The notes under the pieces: model-generated | Databases searched by the model: none | The model's input: the letters and a program-made list of their open reading frames with translations, nothing else | What the model was told of the DNA's origin: nothing | Position numbers and translations under genes: made by a program | Shown: piece by piece, positions 44,019-54,505 of the stretch | Numbering within the stretch: the first letter of the stretch is position 1 | Layout of the letters: every line of letters begins with the position of its first letter | Assembly: GCA_010093605.1 (NCBI GenBank) | Contig: MU004188.1 | Location: 1,250,341 to 1,314,340, forward strand | Direction of reading: 5' to 3' | Length of the DNA stretch: 64,000 bases | Origin: Lophium mytilinum | Taxonomy: Eukaryota > Ascomycota > Dothideomycetes > Mytilinidiales > Mytilinidiaceae

Positions 44019-46047
44019 TCACCAAATCTCCTCATCCTCATCCTCCGTCTCCTCATCCAGCCCCTCCTCTTCATCCCTCACAATCTCAATATCAACATAC
44101 AGATCCAGCGGCTCGCCACTCCCCCTATGATTATCACTACACACATTCACCCACCTATTCAGATTCCGCTTCATAACCTGGAACTTCGCCTCGTCACCTC
44201 GGTCAATCAAACCCCCCTTGTGGCGCAGATTAGGCCCTTCGAGCGAGAAAACTAGCCCACAAACATTCGCGTCGAGCTCTAGCTCAAGGAACAACTGGGC
44301 GAGGGTCATGTCTTGGAAATTGCCCTCCGGATACCAGTTCTTGGTCGACAGCACTGGAGTGCGGGATAGGATGATGCTGTAGGAGTAGTCGAGCTTTGGT
44401 CGCGGGAGGCGGGGTGTTGTGGGCGTGACGCGGTGGCTTGGGGGGCCGGTGCTTTGCCGTTTTTCTGCGGGTGCGAGAGTGGTGGAGCGTGGTGCTGCGG
44501 GCGGGCGAGTGGTGGGCTGCCCGTCCTCTGTGAAGGATGCAGCCGCAAAGGACGTGGCCGCAAAAGATGTAGCCGCAAAGGACGTCGCCGCATTGGAGAA
44601 GGGCGTAGGCGCCGCGGGCGGGCGAGTAGTCGTCATCAGCGCGTCCTCCATATTGGATATAGCCGCGTTGGATAAGGGCGTAGGTGCCGCGGGCGGGTGA
44701 GGAGCAGGTATTCGCTCGTCCTCCATATTGAACATAGCCGCCCTGGATAAGGGAGTCGGCTGGGCCCTTACGAATGTTCTACGGGCTGGTATCTCTCGCT
44801 CTATCACTGAGTCCTGTGACTGAGTGTCCATAGTGTGGGCCGACAATATTACCAGCGATTCCTCTTGACTTTGAACCACATCATTCTCGAGTGCGCCGGT
44901 AGACCTCTGAGACTCGATGGCCTCGAGTATTCGCTTTTCTGCTTCCGTGTCATAATAATTCTTCGGGCCTTTCCTGTCGCGGCCCGTTGTGCGAGCTTCG
45001 TAAATCGATACACTTGGCGCCGCAGCTGCTGAATGATCCGAATCCTCTGAATACAGCTCGTCGTCGTCGGACTCGAACCGGGAGATTTTGCGTCGCTGCG
45101 CTGTTTTGTGCGGAGAGATATCTTCGGCGGATGCGGGACGTTTCGAGCCTACTGTCCTCGTAGCGCTGTCTTTTTCTTTTTGGATGTAATATGGATTGCG
45201 GCTTTTCTTCTACGTTGCATCAGCCTTGCACTGCCGTTTTCGGCCATCTATGTCGTGTTTGGCTGCTCTCTTGAAAACGTACCGCAAAACTCCGCGCCTG
45301 CAAACCAGGATGTTGATCTTGCTCGTTACCCACTGGGTCGGGTGGAGCAGGAGATCCTTCTTCCGCGGCCAAGTCTACTGGATCTGCGGCGCTCGGAGAA
45401 GCGCTTCTTTCGCCCTCAAGTCGCGTAGGGTTAAAGCTTTTGACGAGGTTAGAGATGAGATAGTATATATACAGGTTGTTAGTTGAGATCTCACTTAGGT
45501 AACATGCCGGAATGGCTCTCGAGTGGGGTTTCCGGGCTCGTGTCCCTCGCATCGGTGGAATTATCCACTATTTCGTCTATTTCGGCAGTGATCTTGTCTT
45601 TGTTATTGCGTTGTTCATGTTGCTTTATATACTCTAATTTGTTAAAGCGAGATATAAGCTTTTTCAAAAGATCAGTGATTCTATTTGAGGTTAGCATTTA
45701 TAAACTTAGGCTACGAATGAGCATTGGGCATACTTTAAATGGTCCCTAGAAAGTCGGAGAGCATTATATTTGTCTGAAGTACTGTTGTCTGGCCAATAAA
45801 AGCTTCCCCTCCTCCTCAAGAATGCGGCCGTCATTTCTTCAAGGCCAGTCTGGTGCTCGGGCGAGGGGTTCCAAATATACAGCTCCGCACCTGAGAGATC
45901 AGATCTTGTCCGATAGTTCGCAATAAATGATCTGACATCGTTGCAAAAGGAAGCGCCAGCAGTCCCAGGTCCATACCCCAGTTGCTTACGGAGCTCAGTG
46001 GCTTTGGGTGTAGCTGCCATGGTAATACTGGATTTCGCTGGACCCAT
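44019..46047 (-). CDS. Unrecognised protein, paralogue B of a local two-gene family
   Basis: Read as complement(join(44019..45209, 45283..45436, 45495..45680, 45734..46047)), 614 residues. Its N-terminal domain has ATELRKQLGYGPG, GAELYIW and SFYWPDNSTS, and its C-terminal domain (about 493-614) has YSYSIILSRTPVLSTKNWYP, NFQDMTLAQLFLELELDANV, GLVFSLEGPN and LIDRGDEAKFQVMKRNL, ending EEIW. Both match paralogue A. The first two introns lie at the same places and phase as in A. The third (73 bp, GGCTGATG branch) is extra. The centre contains repeated PPAAPTPLSNAA units and a run of four SFAAT-like repeats encoded near 44530-44600, absent from A. The ATG at 46047 aligns with A's start (MGPAK against MSPTK). 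Function is unknown. Confidence 0.8.
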
Positions 46048-47566
46048 TCTAATCGGAGCACAAGAGAAGAAAAAAGGAGAGGCTGAAGAAAAGGCAGAAA
46101 TGGAGACCAAACCAGCGCATTGATATGTACGCACCAGGCAATGAGGCGAAGCAGTTGCTTTCTGTAGAGAACTTGTCGCCTAGCACGCGAAACTCACGCG
46201 CCCATCCTACTTCGGTATGGGATGCGCTGCGCCACTCGCTATAGCTGGTCGAGAATTATGCATTGGATAGGGTGAGCCACCCGACGTATGCGGCATTGTT
46301 GGGGGTCAAAAGCCACAATTAATGCTTGGATGAATATCGTCAGGCGTCGTGGTACGATAAGAGAAAAGCGTGCGAAACCATCAGTAGGGATGAAATATCC
46401 GACCAGAAAGCAAGACTCGACTCTTTCTAGGTCTGGGACGTGAGATTGCTGCTTGCAATCTAGACTGCTGGTTCTGCTGAAAGAATAAGATAACGAAACT
46501 CCTGTAGGCGCAGTGCTGATTTTCAGTCGCGCGCACGACTTCTCAGAAATGAAGAGGCTGCATGAATTGGGGCTGTGGGCTGAGGACTCGAGGTCTCCAG
46601 GGGCGGGCGGCTACAGTGCGCCAGGATCGGAAGACAATCTACCAATGATAATACATGAATTGCGCCACCCACCTTGGAACCCCCGTACAAATACCGATCG
46701 AGCATTCGGGAGCTCTTTTAAGAATTATCGCACTTGACGTGGTGAACATCTTGCTGGACTGAACGACTTTGAAAACGTAAGGGAACAGAATGAGCGCTTA
46801 AAGCAGCGACCTAGAGAGCTAGCACTCACGCTAGACAACAGAGACAGGACTTCTACTCTTTGCACTGGAGGAACAGACACATTTTATGGGCAGAATGAGG
46901 CGTCGTTAGAATCTCGGAGTGTTGCCTATCTCTGTTTTGAAATTCAGCACCAACGAGACAAGAGCCTCAGCGGAGTGCTGAAAACGCAATTTTCAGCAGA
47001 CAGCTTCGAGTGCGTACGAAATGCTAAATGCTGACAGTATAAAAATATACACTTCCTTATGGATCTTGTTTCAGGCTGCGTATCTAGAGTTAGTGCTGGA
47101 ATGGAACTTTAGCGTGTCGGAGCTGGAGGACCTAGAGCGACCTTTCTAAGCATTTGGAGGACTATGGGTTGACCTCAAGAAGCCTGGGGCCCCAGAAACT
47201 CCAATAGGCCGTGCGAGGTGAAATACGCGATCTTATGCGGTACTTTGGGAATATTGCGTAAAGACAAGGACGGGGTTGGGTATGACGCAGAAAAGGGGCA
47301 TGTAGTGCTGAAAAGGATACTATTGTTTGATGCAAGCCCAAGTGTTACTTGGTAACACAAGTTCGGTTGTCTGCTGGAAAAGCGAGACGTAAAGTCCTCA
47401 ATTACCCTGAAGATCGCCAACAATATGCAGTCGCTAATTGACAAACATGTCCCCAAAACGCCGCGCAATGGTCCAAATATCAAGAAGATAGGTATGAAAA
47501 TCGTCTCGCGTCCTCTGAACCCTTCACCCAAGGGGTGACCACGAGTGCGGATAATTGTCGCAAATA
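46048..47566. other. Gene-free interval
   Basis: 1.5 kb between paralogue B's start and the MCH1 stop. Only short random ORFs are visible; no repeat or RNA is evident. It includes the paralogue B promoter and MCH1 3' UTR. Confidence 0.4.
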
Positions 47567-49381
47567 CTAAACGGCTATCCCCCTCTTCATCCAGCCACCC
47601 GGTCCCCTCCACGCCCAGATCCAGAGCCCACACGCAACCCATACACTGACCGCCATAGCCCAGAAGGTAGGCGCATAGCAGCTAGCCCCGTAGCACAAGA
47701 CCTCCTTGGCAGCCTCACTCCCGGCATCACCTGCCTCAGCAGCGTGCTGGTAAACGGCGGCGTAAACAGCGCCCCAAACTGTGGCGCCGAGGGCAGGGGC
47801 GGTGGCTAAAATGCCCCAGTTCGTGCCGAAGTTCTCAACACCCCACACAACCGAGACAACAATTGGGAGGAGCGAGAAGACGGCGCCGTAGCCGGCGCCT
47901 ATGAAGGCTGAGACCCAGATGAAGCGGCCGGCATGGTTCTGGATCACGCCGGATGCAAGCAAGAGCTGGCCGAGGGAGAGGATGAGGGAGAAGGTGAGCA
48001 GGAAAGAGACGCGGGAGACGGTGAAGCGCTTGGCTGGAGGGAGAGATTCGAGAGAATTAGCGAGAGAGTCCGGGCCGCGGCGGTGTTGGTGGGTGGGGGC
48101 TATAGGGGCGAGAATGTCGGAGAGGGTGCCGGTTAGGAGGCGGGCGGCGGTCGAGGTGATGGCGACGATGGAGACGTGGGTAGCGGGGGAGGTCGGCGGA
48201 GGGGAGGATGTATGGTGAGGGGGGGATAGTGTGCCTATTATCGTCCCTAGGTTGTTGATAAAGGCTTCGCCGGGGCCGGTAACGAGGAAGACGCCGGCTG
48301 CTAGCCACCACATGGTGTGATCGGCGAGGAAGCGTCGAGTCTCTTCGTTCAAAAGCCAGGTCTTTTTCCGTGCTTCTTCCTCTGCACGCTCTTTGAGTCG
48401 CTCCGCCTCGGTTTGTAAGAAGTCGTACTGCGAGTCTGAGAGGTCCCGGGCGTCCATGGTGCCGTATCCGTGTATATCTGCGGCGCGATCGAAGAACTCG
48501 TCCCGTGCAAGGAGCCCACTCCGCTCAAGTTCGTCAACGGCATCATCTATCATTCCCTCCTCGTCTACAATCTTGAGAGTAAAAGTGCCCACGATGCCGA
48601 CTGCAAGAAGCGTAAGTCCAAGGAAAAGGAAAAAGCGGAAGACATCCACGTCCCCTCGGCTTCCATCCGGGTTCTTCTCATACAGCAGCCGACTCCCGAC
48701 CTGGCTCTGCCACATTCCACTGAGGCCGAATGCCGCAATCGGAACTGCAAGGGCGACACCTTTGGCGTTTCCTCTCCCAAAGTTCTTCGCACATGTTGTA
48801 ACCGCAGAAAGGTACATGCAGCTGGTGCCCATGCCAATACCAATGAATGCCACTACCATGACTCCGAATGGCCAGCCGTCCCCTCCAGCAGACGGTGGCG
48901 GCCCACTTCGATATGCAAAGGCGGCGAGGAGGTATCCGAGGCCAAAGAAGCCGCCAGACAGCAACGAGGGTATGCCAGGACCGAGGCGATCACAAAGGTA
49001 GCCAAACGCGGGGACGGGGAGGTACATGGCCAGCTCGGCCGTGATAGAGACGATGTTGACCTGAAACTGGGTGTAATGGAGCCGGGACTGGAACAGATGG
49101 CCGTAGAGACTGTATGCCGTGATGCTGCCTGCGCAGAGGCAGTTGACGATGGCCCACACGAAGGTGAGCCACCGGACGACGTGGCGCTGCATCAGGCGGC
49201 GGTCGCGTTCCACGATGCCCTCTGCTACCTGCTCGAAGAAGCTGCCGGAACAGCTGGTGTCTTGACTGAGACGGTTGGAGTCGCTTTCGTTGTCGGGCTG
49301 GAGGAGAGGCCGGCGCGCGTCGGCAGGAGGGCGGTAGTCGAGCTTGTTAATGCCATTAGACGAACTGGGCGCGTGAGGCAT
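47567..49381 (-). CDS. MCH1: MCH1-like MFS transporter (monocarboxylate-permease homologue)
   Basis: A single exon of 604 residues. A polar N-terminal tail of about 75 residues (RRPLLQPDNE motif) precedes twelve predicted membrane segments in two sets of six. The sets are separated by a large acidic loop (IVDEEGMIDDAVDELE, DARDLSDSQYDFLQTEAERL). Family features are WLTFVWAIVNCLCAGSITAY, FGYLCDRLGPGIPSLLSG, MGTSCMYLSAVTTCAKNFGR and WGILATAPALGATVWGAVY. Mch1 is related to nodulin-like MFS proteins and in yeast is vacuolar; no monocarboxylate transport has been shown for yeast Mch1. The start is the Met of MPHAPSSSNG, as further upstream codons are Pro/Ile-rich leader. RRP42 is divergent. Confidence 0.9.
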   Translation of the reverse strand: MPHAPSSSNGINKLDYRPPADARRPLLQPDNESDSNRLSQDTSCSGSFFEQVAEGIVERDRRLMQRHVVRWLTFVWAIVNCLCAGSITAYSLYGHLFQSRLHYTQFQVNIVSITAELAMYLPVPAFGYLCDRLGPGIPSLLSGGFFGLGYLLAAFAYRSGPPPSAGGDGWPFGVMVVAFIGIGMGTSCMYLSAVTTCAKNFGRGNAKGVALAVPIAAFGLSGMWQSQVGSRLLYEKNPDGSRGDVDVFRFFLFLGLTLLAVGIVGTFTLKIVDEEGMIDDAVDELERSGLLARDEFFDRAADIHGYGTMDARDLSDSQYDFLQTEAERLKERAEEEARKKTWLLNEETRRFLADHTMWWLAAGVFLVTGPGEAFINNLGTIIGTLSPPHHTSSPPPTSPATHVSIVAITSTAARLLTGTLSDILAPIAPTHQHRRGPDSLANSLESLPPAKRFTVSRVSFLLTFSLILSLGQLLLASGVIQNHAGRFIWVSAFIGAGYGAVFSLLPIVVSVVWGVENFGTNWGILATAPALGATVWGAVYAAVYQHAAEAGDAGSEAAKEVLCYGASCYAPTFWAMAVSVWVACGLWIWAWRGPGGWMKRGIAV

Positions 49382-49837
49382 GGCGGGTGTAACAGCGGGC
49401 GGTGGGGGTCTAAGAATGCATTGGATGAGGATAGCTATAGGGGGGAAGGAGTACAGAAGCACAGCGAGAGTCTTGGTGTTGATGGCGGTTCAAGGCAACG
49501 AGTCGTGGTGCTGTCACCGCGCTGGCAGCTAGGATAATTGAACGTCATCACGGCCGTTTGCTATTGGACGAGACTTCATCATCTTGGCATCTGATCCATT
49601 CCTTGAGACAAACCTCCAGATGACACGGTCAGAGGACCCCACATGACTATCTAAGTGGACAAATATTCAGATAGAACTGCAGCTCTGTGTACTTATGCAT
49701 GCAGAAGACCACCGACGTGCTGAAGGTTTCGCCAAGCACTAAATATTAAACATCTCAAGCTCCCATTGGTCCACTTTTCTGCATTTTCGCGACTCCAACG
49801 ACGGCGCTCCAGCACTTCCCACCAACACTGAGACAAC
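49382..49837. promoter_or_regulatory. Divergent MCH1/RRP42 promoter
   Basis: A 456-bp shared upstream region. It is GC-rich on the MCH1 side and AT-rich near 49660-49760. No specific motif can be named. Confidence 0.4.
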
Positions 49838-50973
49838 ATGGCCCCCGTACAGGCACAGGTACTGCTCTCACCTGCAGAGCTCTCGTATCTACACTCATCG
49901 CTGTCTCTTAATCCGCCTATCCGCCCCGATGGCCGCTCACCGACGCAATTCCGCCCTCTGGTAGCTGAAAGCGATATTCTCCCCGGCGCAAACGGAAGTG
50001 CCCGAGTGTGTTTCGCAGACGGGACAGAAGCAATAGTGGGGGTCAAGGCTGAGGTAGAGAAGTCACAATGGCGACCTACTCCGCAGAAAGAGTCGGCAGA
50101 TGTGGAGATGGATGACGAGCAAGAGGAAGAACCAGGCGTTGGCGAGAACTCGTGGGTGGAGATGAGCATCGAGATCCCAGGCTTCCGAGACGATGATCCA
50201 TTGCCTGTGTTCCTCTCAGCTATGCTCACAGAAGCTTTGCTCGCTAGCGGAGACCTCAAAGACCGCCTTTACATCAACCGACGATTCCACTGGAAGCTCT
50301 ACGTCGATGTAAGTATTCTACATAATAGCAATTAGGCACTCGAAGCTAACACAGAACATAGATTCTCCTCATCTCACCCCCACTTGCATACCCGCTGCCA
50401 CTACTATCATTGACCACCCACCTCGCCCTCCTCTCCGCCCGCCTCCCCGCATTGAAGTCGGAAAGAGACGAAGACCCCCTCTTCGACGACGATTGGGAGG
50501 CATCTACGCCTATATACCCCCGGTCAGGCCGTCAGAAGCCCTACAGCGCATACCTCGACAAACCTCCCGTGACTCTACTCGTCATGGCAGTCGGCCAAAA
50601 CATCATATTCGATCCCAGCAAAGAGGAGCTAGCGGTAGCCGAAGCTGTGATGGCAATATCTTGCGCAGCATCACAATCGCAGACGGCCGAAGCTGTCCGC
50701 CTGCTCTCCATCCGGACCATTGACCCTCCGTCCCGTCTAACACCTCCGGGTATTCCCAACTTGCTCAACTCGGCTACTGGAGGCGTTGCCCCGGTATCAA
50801 GTACGGATGCTATGGCTCAGCGAGAAGCAATGAGTTTGCTAGGCGTGTGGACGCCGCCAAGAGGTGGCATCAAGAGGAACTTGGTTGGACGAGTCCTGAA
50901 GATGGTAGTTGAAAAAGGAGGCGTAGCTGAGGAAGTGTTAGAAGCGCTAGAGAAAATTGAGGTGGAAAGCTGA
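49838..50973 (+). CDS. RRP42: Exosome complex core subunit Rrp42 (RNase PH fold)
   Basis: Read as join(49838..50308, 50362..50973), 360 residues, with a 53-bp intron. It starts with LSPAELSYLHSSLSLNPPIR and PDGRSPTQFRPL, the Rrp42/RNase PH-like opening. GSARVCFADGTEAIVGVKAE follows. An acidic insert lies near 95-112. The core continues with LKDRLYINRRFHWKLYVDIL and LISPPLAYPLPLLSLTTHLA, then LLVMAVGQNIIFDPSKEE. Rrp42 is a catalytically inactive ring subunit of the RNA exosome in nucleus and cytoplasm. The splice junction VD/ILLIS restores the conserved WKLYVDILLIS run. Confidence 0.92.
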
Positions 50974-51485
50974 GTCAATGCTTGAGAACGGCAGTATCAC
51001 ATCCTTCGATCGTCAACACACGGCAGAAGTACCGTTCACTAAGTACGCAACACGCTACGCTCAGGAAGCATGTAGACACTTCGCCATCGCCAAGGCCTAC
51101 AGCCTAGTCCGTGTGCGTAGACGGTGAGTAATTTCAACATCATCGAATGTTGATTTGAAAAAAAAGGCTGAATCGTGTTGTGCACGACGAATCCCAGCGT
51201 TCTCTTCAAAGCCTGTTTAGATCCCATAAAAAATGGGAGCTCCGTACAACTTATATACCCCCAAGTTGCTGCAATGCAACCTCACAGTTTCAAGTGGCCT
51301 CGATAGATACAATTCAATTTCACATTTCAAGATGGCATGCACCTTTACCATTGGATTTCAAGCTGACCACCCAGAAAACTCCTCAATCAAAACTTCTCAG
51401 TTAATATCGTCTCTGTTATTAAACAACGTATGTGCAACCCCCAACACTCAAACTCTCTTTCGATAAACACCAGCCCCAAATAGAT
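50974..51485. other. Convergent spacer
   Basis: 512 bp between the 3' ends of RRP42 and the small gene at 51486. No feature is seen. Confidence 0.4.
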
Positions 51486-52138
51486 CTACTCCGTATCATC
51501 TTCACAGTCACTATTAACCTCCTTACACATCTCCAACCACAGTTTCCTGTCCTGCTTCACCCTCTCCTCAACACTTATCCCATACACGAACTCATACATA
51601 CGCGCCCACTTCCCATAGTGCCCCATCTCCCGCCAATACTCCTTATCCAGCAGTTCCGCCAACCACCCACTCTTACAATGCGCCGGCGCAGCAACCAAAT
51701 GCAGCTTATACAACACCTCAGAACGGTCCCTCGACCGCTCCTCCGCTAGGCCACCATGTTCCGCGTTGATGCGCAATCCGTCCGCAACTCCCAGCGAATT
51801 CGACCTCCATTTTTCCGTCGTGGCCGTCGAGCTAGTCGCTTGACTTTCCATCCGCGACGCAAATTTCTGTCGATACTCCTCCATCTCGGCCGGTATCTCG
51901 GCGCCCGCAGCCACCTTGCTGCGGAATGCGTCGATCATGTCGCTGGTGTAGGTTTTCAGTTCCCAGCGTTCTCGGGAGAGTCTGGTGCCGTCTATCGTGT
52001 CCTGGTGGGTGGTTTTAGACAGCGGAGGGAAACGTGTTCGTTTAGACTTACCGATGTTTTGTGATCAGACGGGGGAAGAGAGGGTATCCCCTCGTCGGGT
52101 TGAGATGTTGAGGGGGGCATGGCGAGGTCTCGGGGCAT
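51486..52138 (-). CDS. Hypothetical 200-residue charged protein
   Basis: Read as complement(join(51486..52001, 52052..52138)) with a 50-bp intron (GTAAGT donor, CACCAG acceptor). It starts MPRDLAMPPSTSQPDEGIPS. The body is charged and helical: ERWELKTYTSDMIDAFRSKV, EMEEYRQKFASRM and AELLDKEYWREMGHYGKWAR, ending in an acidic tail (NSDCEDDTE). No domain, signal peptide or membrane span was recognised. The exon join is supported by frame: reading the upstream exon in the other open frame meets a stop at once. Confidence 0.65.
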
Positions 52139-52590
52139 AGAATAGCAGGTTCATGCGGCGTACGATGCGGAGTATCCTCACACGACGGCTTGTGGAAGAC
52201 GTCCGAAGCTGGGTGGGAATAAGATGGCGAAATTGAGTGTCGACGTTGCATGAGCTAAGAATAAATCGGTATGAATGAACAGAAGACTAGACCATTTCTT
52301 AAGTGGCAGCTGGTTCGATACCGCCTCTCGTCCATGGTACTCCTCTACCAAAATAGCAATCGGTCCCACGGTCAATTCTCGGTATGCAGCCAATCCCAAC
52401 TCGAAACTCGATTGCTTCTGTAACCGATCAATGCGATGACCATTGCCTCCTCCGTGTCGCCCCTTCATAAACTTTTGGAGAACACGTTGACTCTTCTTCG
52501 CTTCCACATCCAGCAATCCCGCTTCTCCACCTTCCACCTCGCACCCTTTCATATCCACACATCCCATACCTCCATACCCTCACTTCTCCC
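52139..52590. other. Short spacer
   Basis: 452 bp upstream of the 200-residue gene and downstream of the small ORF at 52591. It should carry a promoter. A 129-codon minus-strand ORF at 52178-52567 lacks domain character and is not accepted. Confidence 0.35.
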
Positions 52591-52806
52591 CTACTGCTCC
52601 AACTCCAACGCCAACCCCACCTGATGCCCGCCCGCCTTCACTTGCGGCACCACCCTGTCCCCAGCCTCGCCCTCCGTCCCCGTCGGTATGATCGTAGGCT
52701 CCGAGGCAGCAGATTCCGGCGGAGAGGCCTCGCCCGTCGCAGAGGCAATGGGATGCCGCACCCAGCGCCAGGCCCACGCGAGCCAGGTCTCCGGTTCATT
52801 CGTCAT
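52591..52806 (-). CDS. Tiny Trp-rich protein (71 residues), candidate
   Basis: Begins MTNEPETWLAWAWRWVRHP and continues with a Glu/Pro/Thr-rich acidic segment. Upstream, a GTAAGT donor at 52890 and a GGCTGATG branch site with a TTAG acceptor at 52812-52813 define a 79-bp intron. The spliced 5' leader then has an in-frame TGA shortly before this ATG, which fixes the start. The Trp-rich amphipathic N-terminus could associate with membranes. No family was recognised. Confidence 0.5.
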   Translation of the reverse strand: MTNEPETWLAWAWRWVRHPIASATGEASPPESAASEPTIIPTGTEGEAGDRVVPQVKAGGHQVGLALELEQ

Positions 52807-54505
52807 GCTACCTAACACATCAGCCGCAGCCCAAAAGCGAGAGAGAGATCAGAAGAAACCCTGGAAGGCCGACAAGGGAAAGATACTTACCTCACGAGCG
52901 TTGATAGAACTTAGAACAAGTTAAATAAGTAATCAATCCAGTGAACAGATCTCGGTTCGCAACAGCCTGTTCCCGAACCGTGAAATTGAGCGGGAAAGAG
53001 GAAATGTACGCACTCTACACCTTCCAACAACAGTCGACAGGCTGCCTGCGTATGGATTTGAGAAATCCGTCCCAGATGCCCTATCTACCTACCCACCCCA
53101 CCCAACCCATCCCCATGCAGCTCCTCCTCTTCCCTTCCTTTTTCCTTCCCTTTTCCACCACACCCGCCCTATCACACCCACTCCCTACGCGACCTTGCAT
53201 GCCTCCAGCACGCCTCTCGCGCCGGCACCCGATCCAGATCTAGATATCCCCACCCACCACCTCCTTAGCAATCTCAGCTCGCATGCCACCATGCCGAAAG
53301 AGTCGAGTTGGGCAGACGTGGTAGGGTCCTATTCGCCAGGTCCCATATTATGGATCCGATCGATCTGTATGTAGATCAAGGAATGGTGAGAAAAGCGTTC
53401 GGATTTCATCACATCACCACGTCATACGTAAAGAAGCAAAGTATAGGAAGTATGTCCATTCGACGTTCTCCAGAAAGAAAGAACACGCTCACAACGCTAT
53501 CTGGGCACGGCCTATAAAAACCGGAATGGGGGGGGTATGTAAACTGCACACGCAAAACCGCATCCGTCAAAGCAGCAGCTTGGTAGAAAAGTGGGTCTTT
53601 ACTTCTCTTTTCCTAGGCTAGAAAAGCGCACATGGAACAACAAGCAAGAAATCTGGGGGGAAATATGTCCCCCTCCGCCCTCCGTCCTCCTTCCTTCCAG
53701 TCATCCCACCCGCCCCTCATTTCAATCTTTCTTTCCCGTAATTAGACTCGGTATTCTCATATTTCCCCGCTGTATTCCTCTCCTTCTCTCACCGAGTGAA
53801 GAAAGAAAGACAATTTGTGTTCCCCGTCCTTTGCATCAAGAGACAGTCTTTCAATGGGTGAGACCTCAAATTATGTCGTCGAAGAAAGGAAAGTGGAAGC
53901 CCAGGGTCGGGGGTCCGCCCCCAGAAAAAAGAAGATCCCACGAAAAGCCGCTTGTGTAATAAAAAGTTGTAAAAGCCGCACCCAGACACCACGCCCAAAA
54001 TATGGAGGGCGAGTGTGCGAGAGAGAAGGCCAGATTCCGGCAAAGCAAAAGACATTGTGTGAACTGTATTCAGAAGAGTTTGTGCTGGGGTGGAAAAAAA
54101 GGGTGGGCAAAATAGTACAGAAAGACATCGAGAAAGGGAGGAAGAGAGATGCCGATATCGCTGTTCTTTGTGCGAAGGGCTTTTCCGTTTCGATTTGACC
54201 ATATTTTTTTCCTCGCCAGCATTGGAAAAAAAGTGGTGGGAGGGGGGGTATGAACTGGTCCAAAAGCATCGTTTCAGATCGTCTACGTAACGACATGTTT
54301 GCAACCGGAAGATGTGCAAAGAAGGCAAGAAAGCAAAGAAGTTTGTTGTATGGGGGTATGAAGCTGGGTCCGTCGTCCGAATAGCGCCAAAAAATCCGAA
54401 AAAAAGGTCGGTGTCGTGAATGTGTGGAAACGGGATGAGATTTATCGTTTGAAGATCTAGTTTGCTCCGCCTCACGAAGCCATCAACTTTGTGGTGCAAA
54501 TCCAA
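52807..54505. other. Gene-free interval downstream of kinesin gene
   Basis: 1.7 kb with polypyrimidine and polypurine tracts (53640-53800, 54080-54300) and a G8 run near 53530. It includes the 3' UTR of the kinesin gene. ORFs here (up to 238 codons on the minus strand) are Phe/Ser/His-rich readings of T-rich sequence and are not accepted as genes. Confidence 0.4.

Noticed and set aside
47175-47642. 155-codon minus-strand ORF overlapping the MCH1 3' end
   Set aside because: Overlaps the MCH1 C-terminus in another frame; no conserved features.
48470-49537. 355-codon plus-strand ORF
   Set aside because: It lies antisense to the MCH1 gene, which has clear membrane-protein character. The ORF is a shadow of the codon bias.
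52178-52567. 129-codon minus-strand ORF
   Set aside because: No domain character and it overlaps the promoter/leader of the better-supported 200-residue gene. Left out for lack of support.
53789-54505. 238-codon minus-strand ORF directly after the kinesin stop
   Set aside because: Phe/Ser/His-rich translation of T-rich sequence with no domain. Better explained as kinesin 3' UTR.
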